NCBI GenBank assembly: GCA_026709725.1
Contig: JAPOSK010000003.1
Location: 1-5,306 of the forward strand
DNA: 5,306 bases
Reading direction: 5' to 3'
Source of the DNA: Paracoccaceae bacterium
GTDB taxonomy: Bacteria > Pseudomonadota > Alphaproteobacteria > Rhodobacterales > Rhodobacteraceae
Positions within the stretch are counted from its first letter, which is position 1, and each line of letters opens with the position of its first letter. Under the pieces are notes generated by a model. That model saw only the letters and a program-made list of their open reading frames with translations, was not told the origin of the DNA and searched no databases. This document shows positions 1 to 5,306 of this stretch, piece by piece. The translations under genes and the position numbers were made by a program.

Positions 1-363
1 TGAGATCAGGATTGCCATGATCGCGCCCCTGATAGGAACATGCGACTGCGTCAGTCCAATGGCGGCAATCGTGCCGAGAGACAACGACAGAATCGTTGCC
101 ATCGGGGCGATCTTGACCGAGTTGAACAATGCCTGCTGCCAATCCGGGTTGGTGAAGAAGTCCTTGTAGTGCTTCAGTGAATAGGCTTCATGATCCAGGG
201 CAAGCATTCCCGGCGTGAAGGTGAAAAAGTCCTGGGCATTGAAGCTCAGCGGAACGATTACCAGGATGGGGGCGATCAAAAAGAAGAAAATCAGACCGCA
301 CAGCACTCGAAAAGTGTAATACCAGATCCGCTGCAGCGTTGATGCGTAGGAAGGGAGCGCCAC
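1..363 (-). CDS. ABC transporter permease 2 (PotC-like), partial: N-terminal 121 residues
   Basis: Second inner-membrane permease of the polyamine-type ABC importer; it would pair with permease 1 to form the transmembrane channel. The frame runs open from a GTG at 363 to the left edge, giving 121 residues (MALPSYASTL...). A first membrane helix lies at about residues 19-41, rich in Phe, Ile, Leu and Val. A periplasmic segment follows with the family-typical 'YSLKHYKDFFTNPDW' at 61-75. The second helix begins near 80-104 ('FNSVKIAPMATILSLSLG'). PotC proteins are usually 260-290 residues, so the EAA loop that contacts the ATPase lies off the window. The start is only 4 bases after the permease 1 stop, so the two are probably translationally coupled. 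No strong Shine-Dalgarno sequence precedes the GTG. An in-frame TTG 27 bases upstream, overlapping permease 1, is the alternative start. Family assignment is firm; substrate is unknown. Confidence 0.9.
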   Translation of the reverse strand, partial: MALPSYASTLQRIWYYTFRVLCGLIFFFLIAPILVIVPLSFNAQDFFTFTPGMLALDHEAYSLKHYKDFFTNPDWQQALFNSVKIAPMATILSLSLGTIAAIGLTQSHVPIRGAIMAILIS

Positions 364-367
364 TGGC

Positions 368-1975
368 TTAACCGAGCTTGACCTTGTCAATTCCGACAAT
401 CCGGTCGTAGAGATTGTAGAGAGCAAGCACCAGAGCCAGCAGGATTGTACTGAGTGCCGCCGCAAGACTCCAGTTGAGCGACTGCGAAATATGATAGGCG
501 ATCCGGTTGGAAATAAACGTGCCGGTGCGCCCGCCGACCAGCTCGGGGGTAATATAGTAGCCAATCGCCAGAATGAAGACGAGTATGCAGCCCGCCCCGA
601 TACCCGGCATCGATTGTGGAAAATATACGCGCCAGAATGCTGTCCAGCTATTGGCTCCCAATGACCGTGCGGCCCGGGTTATCGAGGGGGGGATCGTCTT
701 CATGACGGAAAACAGCGGCAGAATCATAAAGGGCAGCAGAATATGTGTCATTGCGACAATTGTGCCAAACTGGTTGTTGATCATCGTCAAACGTGCATCG
801 TCGGCCACCAGCCCGATCCAGACGAGAATGTCGTTGATTACACCTTCCTGTTGCAGCAGGACCTTCCATGATGATGTTCGCACCAGAAGTGATGTCCAGA
901 AGGGCAGAAGAACAAGGATCAGCAACAGATTCGACAGACGCAGCGGCAGATGCGCGAGGAGATAGGCAATCGGATAACCAAGAAGTATGCATGAGATCGT
1001 AATCACAATTGACATAAATGCCGTGCGCTGGAAGAGCAGAAGATAAACCCGCTTCCCCGCCGGCTGAGTCTCGATTCCACCGAGAGAGAGTTTGAGGTCA
1101 ACCGCGTTGAGATAATAGCCTGCGGTGTAATGTGAGGAAAACGTTTTGATAACCTCCCATAATTCGGGATCAGCCCAATCATCATCAATCTCTGCAAATT
1201 GCTCAGCGGCGGAGGGAAGGTCAGCCGTTGCCAGGGCATCCCTCGCAGCCTCCAGCCGCGCTGCCTCCGGTCCTGAAAGGGATTCAGCGATTGCAAGGTC
1301 ACGACTCAGGGCCAGATAGACACTGCTCCACGGCGCGACCTCAGCCGGATTCGCCGCATCGACATTCGTGATTGTCCTTGCAAAACTTTCATAGGCGGAC
1401 GCTGTTTCCGGGAGGTTTTCAGCAACCCTGTCAGCCAGGCGAAATGCAGGCACATCTTCACCTGCCCTGTCATATGCCTGTTGCGCCCAGGACGGATCTG
1501 CCAGAAGCGAGATCCAGGTTGCAGGGTCTTTCCATGCTGCATCGACATTGATCAGGAACTCTGCTTGCGGCTCACCGATCTTATCGATCTCGCGGCCGGA
1601 TTTTCGAAACAGCGAGGCAAACCCGGTTGCCTCATAATTCAGACGTGTAGCGAGTCGGGTATGTGCACGTCGTTCAACTGCTTCAGAGAAATCGAAGGCA
1701 AGAGCGGCATACACTGTCTCAGGGGGTGATGTGTCCAGTGTTTCCCAATCCCGCTCCAGCGTGACCACGGTCCGGGGGAGCGTCTCCGACACAATCCGGT
1801 TCTCAACCGACCGGAAAAGCATGTCGGCAATCGGAGCCAGAAATGTAAGAACGATAAAGATCAGCAAGGGTGCGATCAGCAGCATCGCACGAAGCTTCTG
1901 TGCGCGCAGGGCCCGGCGCAGGCCAACCTTCAGCGGCTGTCCATCGGCAGTCAGGATCGCGGACTGATCAGCCAT
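368..1975 (-). CDS. ABC transporter permease 1 (PotB-like) with an approximately 260-residue periplasmic insertion
   Basis: Inner-membrane permease subunit, 535 residues, of a spermidine/putrescine-type importer. TM1 is at about 30-52 ('MLLIAPLLIFIVLTFLAPIA'). A long hydrophilic segment follows (about 53-310), then five more helices at about 313-341, 347-367, 403-423, 460-480 and 503-523. The cytoplasmic coupling (EAA) motif lies at 433-458 (RAARSLGANSWTAF...FPQSMPG): the AA, the Gly and the terminal P..MPG are kept, but Arg replaces the usual Glu. PotB is normally about 280-300 residues, so the insertion accounts for nearly all the excess. From memory, long-loop versions of this permease occur in alphaproteobacteria; the loop has no function I know of. 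The loop is acidic and Ala-rich and repeats WxDPxxW at 148-154 and 267-273. The ATG at 1975 has no clear ribosome site, but the N-terminal charged stretch before TM1 suits this family. It follows the binding-protein gene by 106 bases and precedes permease 2 by 4. Confidence 0.95.
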   Translation of the reverse strand: MADQSAILTADGQPLKVGLRRALRAQKLRAMLLIAPLLIFIVLTFLAPIADMLFRSVENRIVSETLPRTVVTLERDWETLDTSPPETVYAALAFDFSEAVERRAHTRLATRLNYEATGFASLFRKSGREIDKIGEPQAEFLINVDAAWKDPATWISLLADPSWAQQAYDRAGEDVPAFRLADRVAENLPETASAYESFARTITNVDAANPAEVAPWSSVYLALSRDLAIAESLSGPEAARLEAARDALATADLPSAAEQFAEIDDDWADPELWEVIKTFSSHYTAGYYLNAVDLKLSLGGIETQPAGKRVYLLLFQRTAFMSIVITISCILLGYPIAYLLAHLPLRLSNLLLILVLLPFWTSLLVRTSSWKVLLQQEGVINDILVWIGLVADDARLTMINNQFGTIVAMTHILLPFMILPLFSVMKTIPPSITRAARSLGANSWTAFWRVYFPQSMPGIGAGCILVFILAIGYYITPELVGGRTGTFISNRIAYHISQSLNWSLAAALSTILLALVLALYNLYDRIVGIDKVKLG

Positions 1976-1985
1976 CTACAGGCTA

Positions 1986-2020
1986 CGTTCAGCAGTGTCA
2001 GGGAGCATTGCGTTCAGCAG
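1986..2020. repeat. Short direct repeat upstream of permease 1
   Basis: The ten bases CGTTCAGCAG occur at 1986-1995 and again at 2011-2020, a period of 25 bases, just upstream of the permease 1 start. The flanks are also alike (both copies have a nearby GGGAG or GTCAG). It could be a small duplication or a binding site; no function can be assigned. The segment between the stem-loop and the permease 1 start holds nothing else recognisable. Confidence 0.35.
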
Positions 2021-2040
2021 GGAGTCAGCTGCACCTGCGG

Positions 2041-2073
2041 AGAAAGGCAGGCCGGGTCCGGGCCTGCCTTTCT
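2041..2073 (-). terminator. Perfect 13-bp stem-loop after the binding-protein gene; probable partial terminator or mRNA stabiliser
   Basis: AGAAAGGCAGGCC (2041-2053) and GGCCTGCCTTTCT (2061-2073) are exact reverse complements around a 7-base loop. The stem begins 9 bases past the binding-protein stop codon. Read on the minus strand, its 3' arm ends in CUUUCU, a short imperfect U-tract followed by C and G. It may therefore terminate only part of the transcripts, or protect the upstream mRNA from 3' exonucleases. Such elements between binding-protein and permease genes are known to raise binding-protein levels over membrane subunits (the malE-malF REP region is the classic case). The stem is seen directly; the role is inferred. 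Confidence 0.75.
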
Positions 2074-2081
2074 TTCATGAT

Positions 2082-3200
2082 CTACTGGGCGAGCCAGGCC
2101 TGGAACAATTGATCCAGTTCATCGCGGTAGTCAGCCCACCACACGTAATTGTACAGAAATGTATTTTCTGCATTTTCCGGATTTGTCGGCATGTGCGGTG
2201 CCATTTCAATCCCCAGAGTGGCATGCGTTGAAACCAGTGGAGCTGAAGACTTCCGTGCCGGACCGTAGGAGATATATTTTGCCTGATCAGCAAGCCTCTG
2301 CGTATCCGTTGCAAATCTCATGAAGTCTTTTGCCCGAGCCAGGCGATCCTCGGGCAAACCGGCAGGAATGATCCAGCCGTCCAGATCGAACATCTGCCAA
2401 TCCCATGCGATCTCGACTGGTTGCTTTTGCTCCTCAATGACCGAGAACAGCCGTCCATTGTATGTCGACCCCATAAAGATTTCACCGTCAGCAAGGAGCT
2501 GCGGCGTGTCGGCACCGGCAGACCACCAGATAGTCTGGTCCTTGATGGTGTCCAACTTGGCAAAGGCCCGGGCGCGACCCTCCTCTGTTTCAAGCTGATC
2601 ATACACGTCCTCATAAGCCACACCTGAGCAAAGGAGTGCCCATTCCATGTTGGCGATCGGACGCTTCTCCAGTGCCCGCTTGCCGGGATAGGTCTCAAGA
2701 TCGAATACGTCACAGGCTCCACTCGGCGGATCAACCCCCTCGGGAACTCTGTCTGTGCGGTAACCGAAGGTTGTCGAATAGACAATCTGCGGAGCAAAGC
2801 AGTCAGAGACAATCATATCGCCGAAATCTTCTGTGGCAGGGGTTCCATCCGGCGCGGGCGCCAGAACTGCGTCATGGTCAAGTTCGATCGCAAGCCCCTC
2901 GTCGCAAGCCCGAATAGCCTCCGCAGGTACAGCATCAACGAGATCCCATGTCACGTTATTCACCTCACTCATTGCACGGAGTTTGGCAAAGGCCTCAGCA
3001 CCGGATTCATCCCAGACAAATTCGACGGAAGGGTTCAGTGTTTGGTAGGGCAGTTGATAGGCATTTACTTGGCTTTTCTGGTAGGCCCCACCCCAGGATA
3101 CGACGGTGAGGGTATTCGACATATGACCATCGGCATGGGTCGTGGACAATGACAGAACGAACGCGGAAATCGTGATGATTATCGATGCAATGCATCTCAT
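2082..3200 (-). CDS. Polyamine-type ABC transporter periplasmic substrate-binding protein (PotD/PotF-like)
   Basis: Periplasmic receptor that captures the solute and delivers it to the permeases; 372 residues, normal for the PotD/PotF family. Residues 1-23 form a Sec signal peptide (MRCIASIIITISAFVLSLST, then THA|DGH as the likely cleavage site). The mature protein opens with 'LTVVSWGGAYQKSQ' (31-44), the usual first strand of this fold. Family hallmarks follow: 'FVWDESGAEAFAKLRA' (61-76), 'TWDLVDA' (84-90), 'IVYSTTFGY' (139-147), 'YPGKRAL' (171-177) and 'WWSAGADTPQLLADGEIFMG' (225-244). Aromatic residues such as W39-equivalents and the WW pair typically line the ligand pocket. Cys99 and Cys134 could form a disulfide. 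The ATG at 3200 is chosen because it starts the signal peptide and has AAAAGG 9 bases upstream; an upstream TTG at 3281 would add an unnatural 27-residue leader. The ligand is not determinable here; putrescine or spermidine is the default guess. Confidence 0.95.
   Translation of the reverse strand: MRCIASIIITISAFVLSLSTTHADGHMSNTLTVVSWGGAYQKSQVNAYQLPYQTLNPSVEFVWDESGAEAFAKLRAMSEVNNVTWDLVDAVPAEAIRACDEGLAIELDHDAVLAPAPDGTPATEDFGDMIVSDCFAPQIVYSTTFGYRTDRVPEGVDPPSGACDVFDLETYPGKRALEKRPIANMEWALLCSGVAYEDVYDQLETEEGRARAFAKLDTIKDQTIWWSAGADTPQLLADGEIFMGSTYNGRLFSVIEEQKQPVEIAWDWQMFDLDGWIIPAGLPEDRLARAKDFMRFATDTQRLADQAKYISYGPARKSSAPLVSTHATLGIEMAPHMPTNPENAENTFLYNYVWWADYRDELDQLFQAWLAQ
3184..3196. repeat. 13-bp near-palindrome GATGCAATGCATC, copy A (at the binding-protein start)
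   Basis: Two 6-base arms (GATGCA / TGCATC) surround a central A. It covers codons 2-6 of the binding-protein gene, just inside the start codon. An identical copy lies right after the ATPase stop codon (4708-4720), and a 13-base match including the left flank (ATCGATGCAATGC) lies at 4491-4503. It could be an operator for a dimeric regulator or a scar; neither can be shown from sequence. Confidence 0.5.
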
Positions 3201-3209
3201 TGATACAAA

Positions 3210-3215
3210 CCTTTT
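3210..3215 (-). promoter_or_regulatory. Ribosome binding site of the binding-protein gene
   Basis: On the minus strand the sequence AAAAGG ends 9 bases before the ATG at 3200 and decides the start. It is the end of an A-tract that forms a T6-AG-A6 near-palindrome (3212-3225). Pairing of that A/T stem would be weak, so the site is probably open. Confidence 0.7.
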
Positions 3216-3302
3216 TTCTAAAAAACGAACCTTGACCGGACCCCCTCGACAGGCCCTGTGGGCAGACCCACCACATGCCAAAATGGAGCGCGATCATCGG
3301 AG

Positions 3303-3331
3303 AGTGTATCTGACAACGCTAGATATGACAA
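3303..3331 (-). promoter_or_regulatory. Candidate sigma70-type promoter for the binding protein-permease unit
   Basis: Read on the minus strand: TTGTCA at 3331-3326 (5 of 6 matches to TTGACA), a 17-base spacer, then TACACT at 3308-3303 (4 of 6 to TATAAT, with the key first T, second A and last T kept). Transcription would begin near 3296, giving a leader of about 95 bases before the ATG at 3200. A second TTGTCA lies in the spacer at 3316-3311, so TTGTCA is repeated with a 15-base period, possibly an activator or repressor site. It was found by eye, so chance cannot be ruled out. Confidence 0.5.
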
Positions 3332-3948
3332 GCAGGTTCCTGGATCCATCCCCGGGAGCCATCGGGTGCATGGCGGCCTGAACCGGTCAAATCTGATGAA
3401 TTCATCATTCGATTCCGCGGCAAATCCTATTGGTTTCAATGGCCAGGAGCCATCGCAAATCGGTGGGAAGGGTGTAATGCTGAACCCGCAACTCTCCCCG
3501 GGGCCAAATTCAGTTCCGCAGTGATCATCCATCCATCTTGACGTATTCACGGGAGATGTCCGGTGGGCTTCAATCGCCATACACCCGGTCGGCATAAAAC
3601 CATGCTGTGGTGCTCAAATGACTTATGTAACTGCCCTGCCACCACCACAGTCAGTGACCGAATTGCCCGAATCCACTGCGGGGCCAATTGCTCCCGGATT
3701 GACACGCCCGACTCACACCACCGCCCGTCCGCCAATCCCCCACATGGACTTCTGCCGGGGCCGGCCCGCGGGGATTTTGTCATCCTGCGACAATTCGGGT
3801 GAGGATTATTCCTGTTGGTCATCATGACATGGAGCGTTTTCATCAGGGCGACGGGTTGAAGCCCGGATCCTTGGACATGGCCCTGTGGGGCAATCTGGAG
3901 CCGGGTCTGCATGCGCTCCTGTGTCCCCCGCAGACCTTCTGTCCGCTG

Positions 3949-4290
3949 TCACCTGCTGCGGCATGCTCCGGTTCGAGGGGCAAGGATCAGGTATCGCGGA
4001 TTGAAACAGCCAGGATGGCCGGAATTCCCACTGTTGGCCAGATCGGAATCCCCGTCGATGAACGCTGCGGCATCCACCCAGATGTCAAGGGCCGCCTGCT
4101 GTTCATCTGTGAACTGCTGGAGCACCGGGCTGTACGGCTGGGGTATCGTGCAGTATGTGCAGCCGAGTGGCAGGCTTCCGTTGACACGCCGGCCCTGCGC
4201 CTGTCTCCGCCCGCAAGCGTTATCCCGATCAGTCCTGCGGCCATGGGTGTGGTCCTCGTATGACGGACCCGGAACCCTCCAAGCCCCTGA
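3949..4290 (-). pseudogene. Possible gene remnant: protein-like open frame without a start codon
   Basis: On the minus strand this frame is open for 113 codons between TGA at 4293-4291 and TGA at 3951-3949, and has no ATG, GTG or TTG start I could find. From about 4179 downward the translation looks like real protein: 'GSLPLGCTYCTIPQPY' (4179-4132) followed by 'QQFTDEQQAALDIWVDAAAF' (4119-4060), with codon third positions mostly G or C as in the real genes nearby. The string 'FTDEQQAALDIWVDA' recalls the helix 'lTdeq...l..WidaGA' common near the end of small c-type cytochrome domains, but the CxxC here (Cys at 4161 and 4152) is followed by Thr, not the haem-binding His. After the TGA at 3951 the same frame stays open to 3547, though that part looks less protein-like. 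It could be a decayed gene or a chance open frame; I do not assign a function. Confidence 0.25.
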
Positions 4291-4391
4291 TCATGCACGG
4301 TCTGTCAGAATCGCATTGCGCCCCGATCAGCGATTCGGCGATGCATCAGCCCCATTTCCCGAATGTCTCGCAGCAGCACCGATCCATGCCG

Positions 4392-4412
4392 CCCCCCGGG
4401 GGGGCCGGGGGG
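4392..4412. other. Extreme C/G homopolymer block
   Basis: C6 (4392-4397), G7 (4398-4404), CC, then G6 (4407-4412). The C6/G6 junction is a loop-less palindrome, and the G tracts, with GGG at 4429-4431 nearby, could support quadruplex-like folding. Such runs are unlikely inside a conserved coding sequence and are hotspots for polymerase slippage and sequencing length errors. Confidence 0.6.
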
Positions 4413-4443
4413 ACTTTCGCGCTGGCAAGGGTGGCGGTGTGCC

Positions 4444-4475
4444 CAGGCCTTCAACAGCGTTCTGTTGAAGGCCTG
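4444..4475. other. Perfect 14-bp stem with 4-base loop, structured element of unknown role
   Basis: CAGGCCTTCAACAG (4444-4457) and CTGTTGAAGGCCTG (4462-4475) are exact reverse complements around the loop CGTT. GTG (4439-4441) and CAC (4476-4478) could extend the stem across a 2-base bulge. No T-tract follows on either strand, so it is not a classical intrinsic terminator. Candidates are a folded RNA, a protein-binding cruciform or a REP/BIME-like element. Confidence 0.7.
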
Positions 4476-4490
4476 CACATGCCGTTCGGT

Positions 4491-4503
4491 ATCGATGCAA
4501 TGC
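4491..4503. repeat. Partial copy B of the GATGCAATGC motif
   Basis: ATCGATGCAATGC here is identical to 3181-3193, including the three bases left of the core, but the right arm is lost (GC instead of AT after TGC). It lies 16 bases to the right of the 14-bp hairpin. Confidence 0.4.
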
Positions 4504-4706
4504 GCACTGGCACACGCTGCTGCACCGGCCCCGGATGTCTTCAACCGGATAAGGTTAGAATCCGAATGGCTCAAGGGCTGACAACGGATTCAAGGGGGGA
4601 GTCCCGCTCAAGGCAGTCCGGTCAAACCGAGAACACAGCTCCTCTGCCACCACAAGGGACCTCTCCGGGCGAATTTCGGACTTGTGAGCCGGATATCACC
4701 GCAAAG

Positions 4707-4721
4707 TGATGCAATGCATCA
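4707..4721. repeat. 15-bp near-palindrome containing motif copy C, directly after the ATPase stop codon
   Basis: TGATGCA (4707-4713) and TGCATCA (4715-4721) surround a central A and abut the ATPase stop codon at 4724-4722. The inner 13 bases are identical to 3184-3196. As RNA it could form a 6-bp stem with a 3-base loop, too weak for a good terminator. An overlapping 5-bp stem (ATCAC 4695-4699 with GTGAT 4706-4710) is mutually exclusive with it. Confidence 0.5.
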
Positions 4722-5306
4722 TCAAAGATCAAGTGCCCGACAATCCTGCGCTCGCCAGCCAATCTCAATGATATCCCCGCGCTTCAGACGCTGCACATCC
4801 GGAGCATTCCGTGTTTTGATGATAAAGTCATCGTTACCGGCGACACTGATGCGGGTCCGGTAGATGTCACCCATATAGATAAATTCCTTGACCCTGGCCT
4901 TGAGCGTATGCGCATCCGGGGTCAGCCGTTCCCTGCTGACCTCCACGCGTTCCGGTCGAATAGAAACCAGCGTGCGGTCCCCGGGCTTCTCAATATTCAC
5001 TGGTATCGTGTTGATCAGATCGCCATTGTCGAGACGTACAACCGCTGAATCGCCCGAAATGCTCTCAACTGTACCTGCCAGCGTGTTGTTTTCACCAATG
5101 AACTGGGCAACAAAACTGTTCTGGGGTGACTCATAGAGTGTATCCGGAGCATCAAGCTGCTGGATAACACCATCGTCGAAGACCGCGACCCTGTCGGACA
5201 TGGTCAGGGCTTCGGTCTGGTCATGGGTCACATAAACCGTGCTGATACCGAGCTCATGGACCAGATTGGTTATCTCAAACTGCAATGTCTCACGCAGTTG
5301 TTTGTC
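4722..5306 (-). CDS. ABC transporter ATP-binding subunit (PotA-like), partial: C-terminal 194 residues
   Basis: Cytoplasmic ATPase that energises the importer; the visible part runs from the D-loop to the C-terminus. The first residues, DKQLRETLQF, follow the usual 'SALD' D-loop, so Walker A, the ABC signature and Walker B lie beyond the right edge. The H-switch is His28 of the visible part, in 'VYVTHDQTEALTMSDR' (24-39), nearly invariant in this family. 'FIGENN' (69-74) marks the end of the nucleotide-binding domain. A TOBE regulatory domain follows, with 'SIRPERVEV' (115-123), 'YMGDIYRTRI' (144-153) and the closing 'IGWRAQDCRALDL' (182-194). PotA-type ATPases are about 350-380 residues, so roughly half is present. 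The leftmost apparent start (TTG at 5285) is internal. It shares its strand with the permeases and binding protein but is 1.5 kb from the latter, which is unusual. Confidence 0.95.
   Translation of the reverse strand, partial: DKQLRETLQFEITNLVHELGISTVYVTHDQTEALTMSDRVAVFDDGVIQQLDAPDTLYESPQNSFVAQFIGENNTLAGTVESISGDSAVVRLDNGDLINTIPVNIEKPGDRTLVSIRPERVEVSRERLTPDAHTLKARVKEFIYMGDIYRTRISVAGNDDFIIKTRNAPDVQRLKRGDIIEIGWRAQDCRALDL

Larger units (their letters stand above)
3201..4721. other. 1.5 kb region without a convincing gene, inside the transporter cluster
   Basis: Several frames on both strands stay open for 60-185 codons here because stop codons are rare in GC-rich DNA. They overlap one another, have no ribosome sites that I can see, and their translations are rich in Arg, Pro, Cys, His and Ser without any family motif. 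The longest plus-strand ones are 3911-4468, 3799-4263 and 4260-4709, the last two overlapping by ATGA. The region contains the promoter and leader of the binding-protein gene at its left end (3201-3331), a protein-like start-less frame on the minus strand (4290-3949), a 14-bp hairpin (4444-4475), an 8-bp inverted pair CTGTGGTG/CACCACAG (3605-3612 and 3643-3650), an 8-bp inverted pair CCGCAGTG/CACTGCGG (3516-3523 and 3673-3680), and long C and G runs (4392-4412). In related clusters the ATPase and binding-protein genes usually lie close together, so this looks like decayed, inserted or RNA-coding DNA. Confidence 0.6.

Noticed and set aside
573..965. Plus-strand open frame opposite permease 1
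   Set aside because: Lies wholly within the strongly supported permease gene and has no motif; a shadow frame.
3201..3281. 27-residue N-terminal extension of the binding protein from a TTG at 3281
   Set aside because: The signal peptide begins exactly at the ATG at 3200, which has a well-spaced ribosome site; the extension is not signal-like.
3911..4468. 185-codon plus-strand open frame
   Set aside because: Overlaps the frames above, is very rich in Arg, Pro and Cys, and translates a hairpin arm and the homopolymer block; typical of a chance frame in GC-rich DNA.
4305..4574. 89-codon minus-strand frame starting at a TTG
   Set aside because: No Shine-Dalgarno sequence, runs through the C/G homopolymers as Pro/Gly repeats, and shows no known motif; a small DUF1127-like protein was considered but the sequence does not fit.
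3799..4709. Two plus-strand open frames of 154 and 149 codons overlapping by ATGA, resembling a coupled gene pair
   Set aside because: No ribosome site for the first, no recognisable domain, low-complexity composition rich in Pro, Arg, Ser and Cys, and the second crosses the C/G block and the 14-bp hairpin. The overlap looks like chance in stop-poor DNA.
3184..4720. The 13-bp repeats as a target-site duplication of a simple insertion
   Set aside because: No transposase or terminal inverted repeats are seen, a third partial copy lies inside the block, and joining at the repeats would place a stop codon in frame directly before the binding-protein coding sequence with no start. Kept only as a possibility.
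4695..4721. Intrinsic terminator after the ATPase gene
   Set aside because: Only 5- to 6-bp competing stems without a U-tract; too weak to call.

Overview
This window carries one polyamine-type (PotABCD-like) ABC importer, all on the minus strand. Read in the direction of transcription the order is: ATP-binding subunit (start lost beyond the right edge, 5306-4722), a 1.5 kb stretch with no convincing gene (4721-3201), periplasmic substrate-binding protein (3200-2082), inner-membrane permease 1 (1975-368) and inner-membrane permease 2 (363-1, cut by the left edge). The gene set, the moderately high GC content and the long-loop form of permease 1 suggest an alphaproteobacterium, perhaps a Rhodobacterales or Rhodospirillales relative. 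That assignment rests on family resemblance only. There are no tRNA, rRNA, CRISPR or transposase genes in view.

The parts form one machine. The binding protein would capture a cationic or amine-like solute in the periplasm and hand it to the permease heterodimer, and the ATPase would power uptake. The substrate cannot be fixed from sequence; putrescine/spermidine-like compounds are the family default. Binding protein, permease 1 and permease 2 look like one transcription unit. It has a candidate sigma70 promoter at 3331-3303. A perfect 13-bp stem-loop between the binding-protein and permease genes (2041-2073) probably makes the binding protein more abundant than the membrane subunits. The permease genes are separated by only 4 bases.

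Two things are out of the ordinary. First, permease 1 is 535 residues, close to twice the usual PotB length. Almost all the excess is one hydrophilic segment of about 260 residues between TM1 and TM2, and it contains a repeated WxDPxxW motif. Second, the ATPase and binding-protein genes are usually nearly adjacent but here are split by 1.5 kb without a believable gene. That gap is bounded by two identical 13-bp near-palindromes (GATGCAATGCATC at 3184-3196 and 4708-4720). It also holds a third partial copy, a perfect 14-bp hairpin (4444-4475), extreme C/G runs, a fragment of protein-like open frame without a start codon (4290-3949), and a stretch distantly resembling a cobalamin riboswitch core. 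It may be a decayed gene, the remains of an insertion, or a structured regulatory or non-coding RNA region; the sequence alone does not decide.
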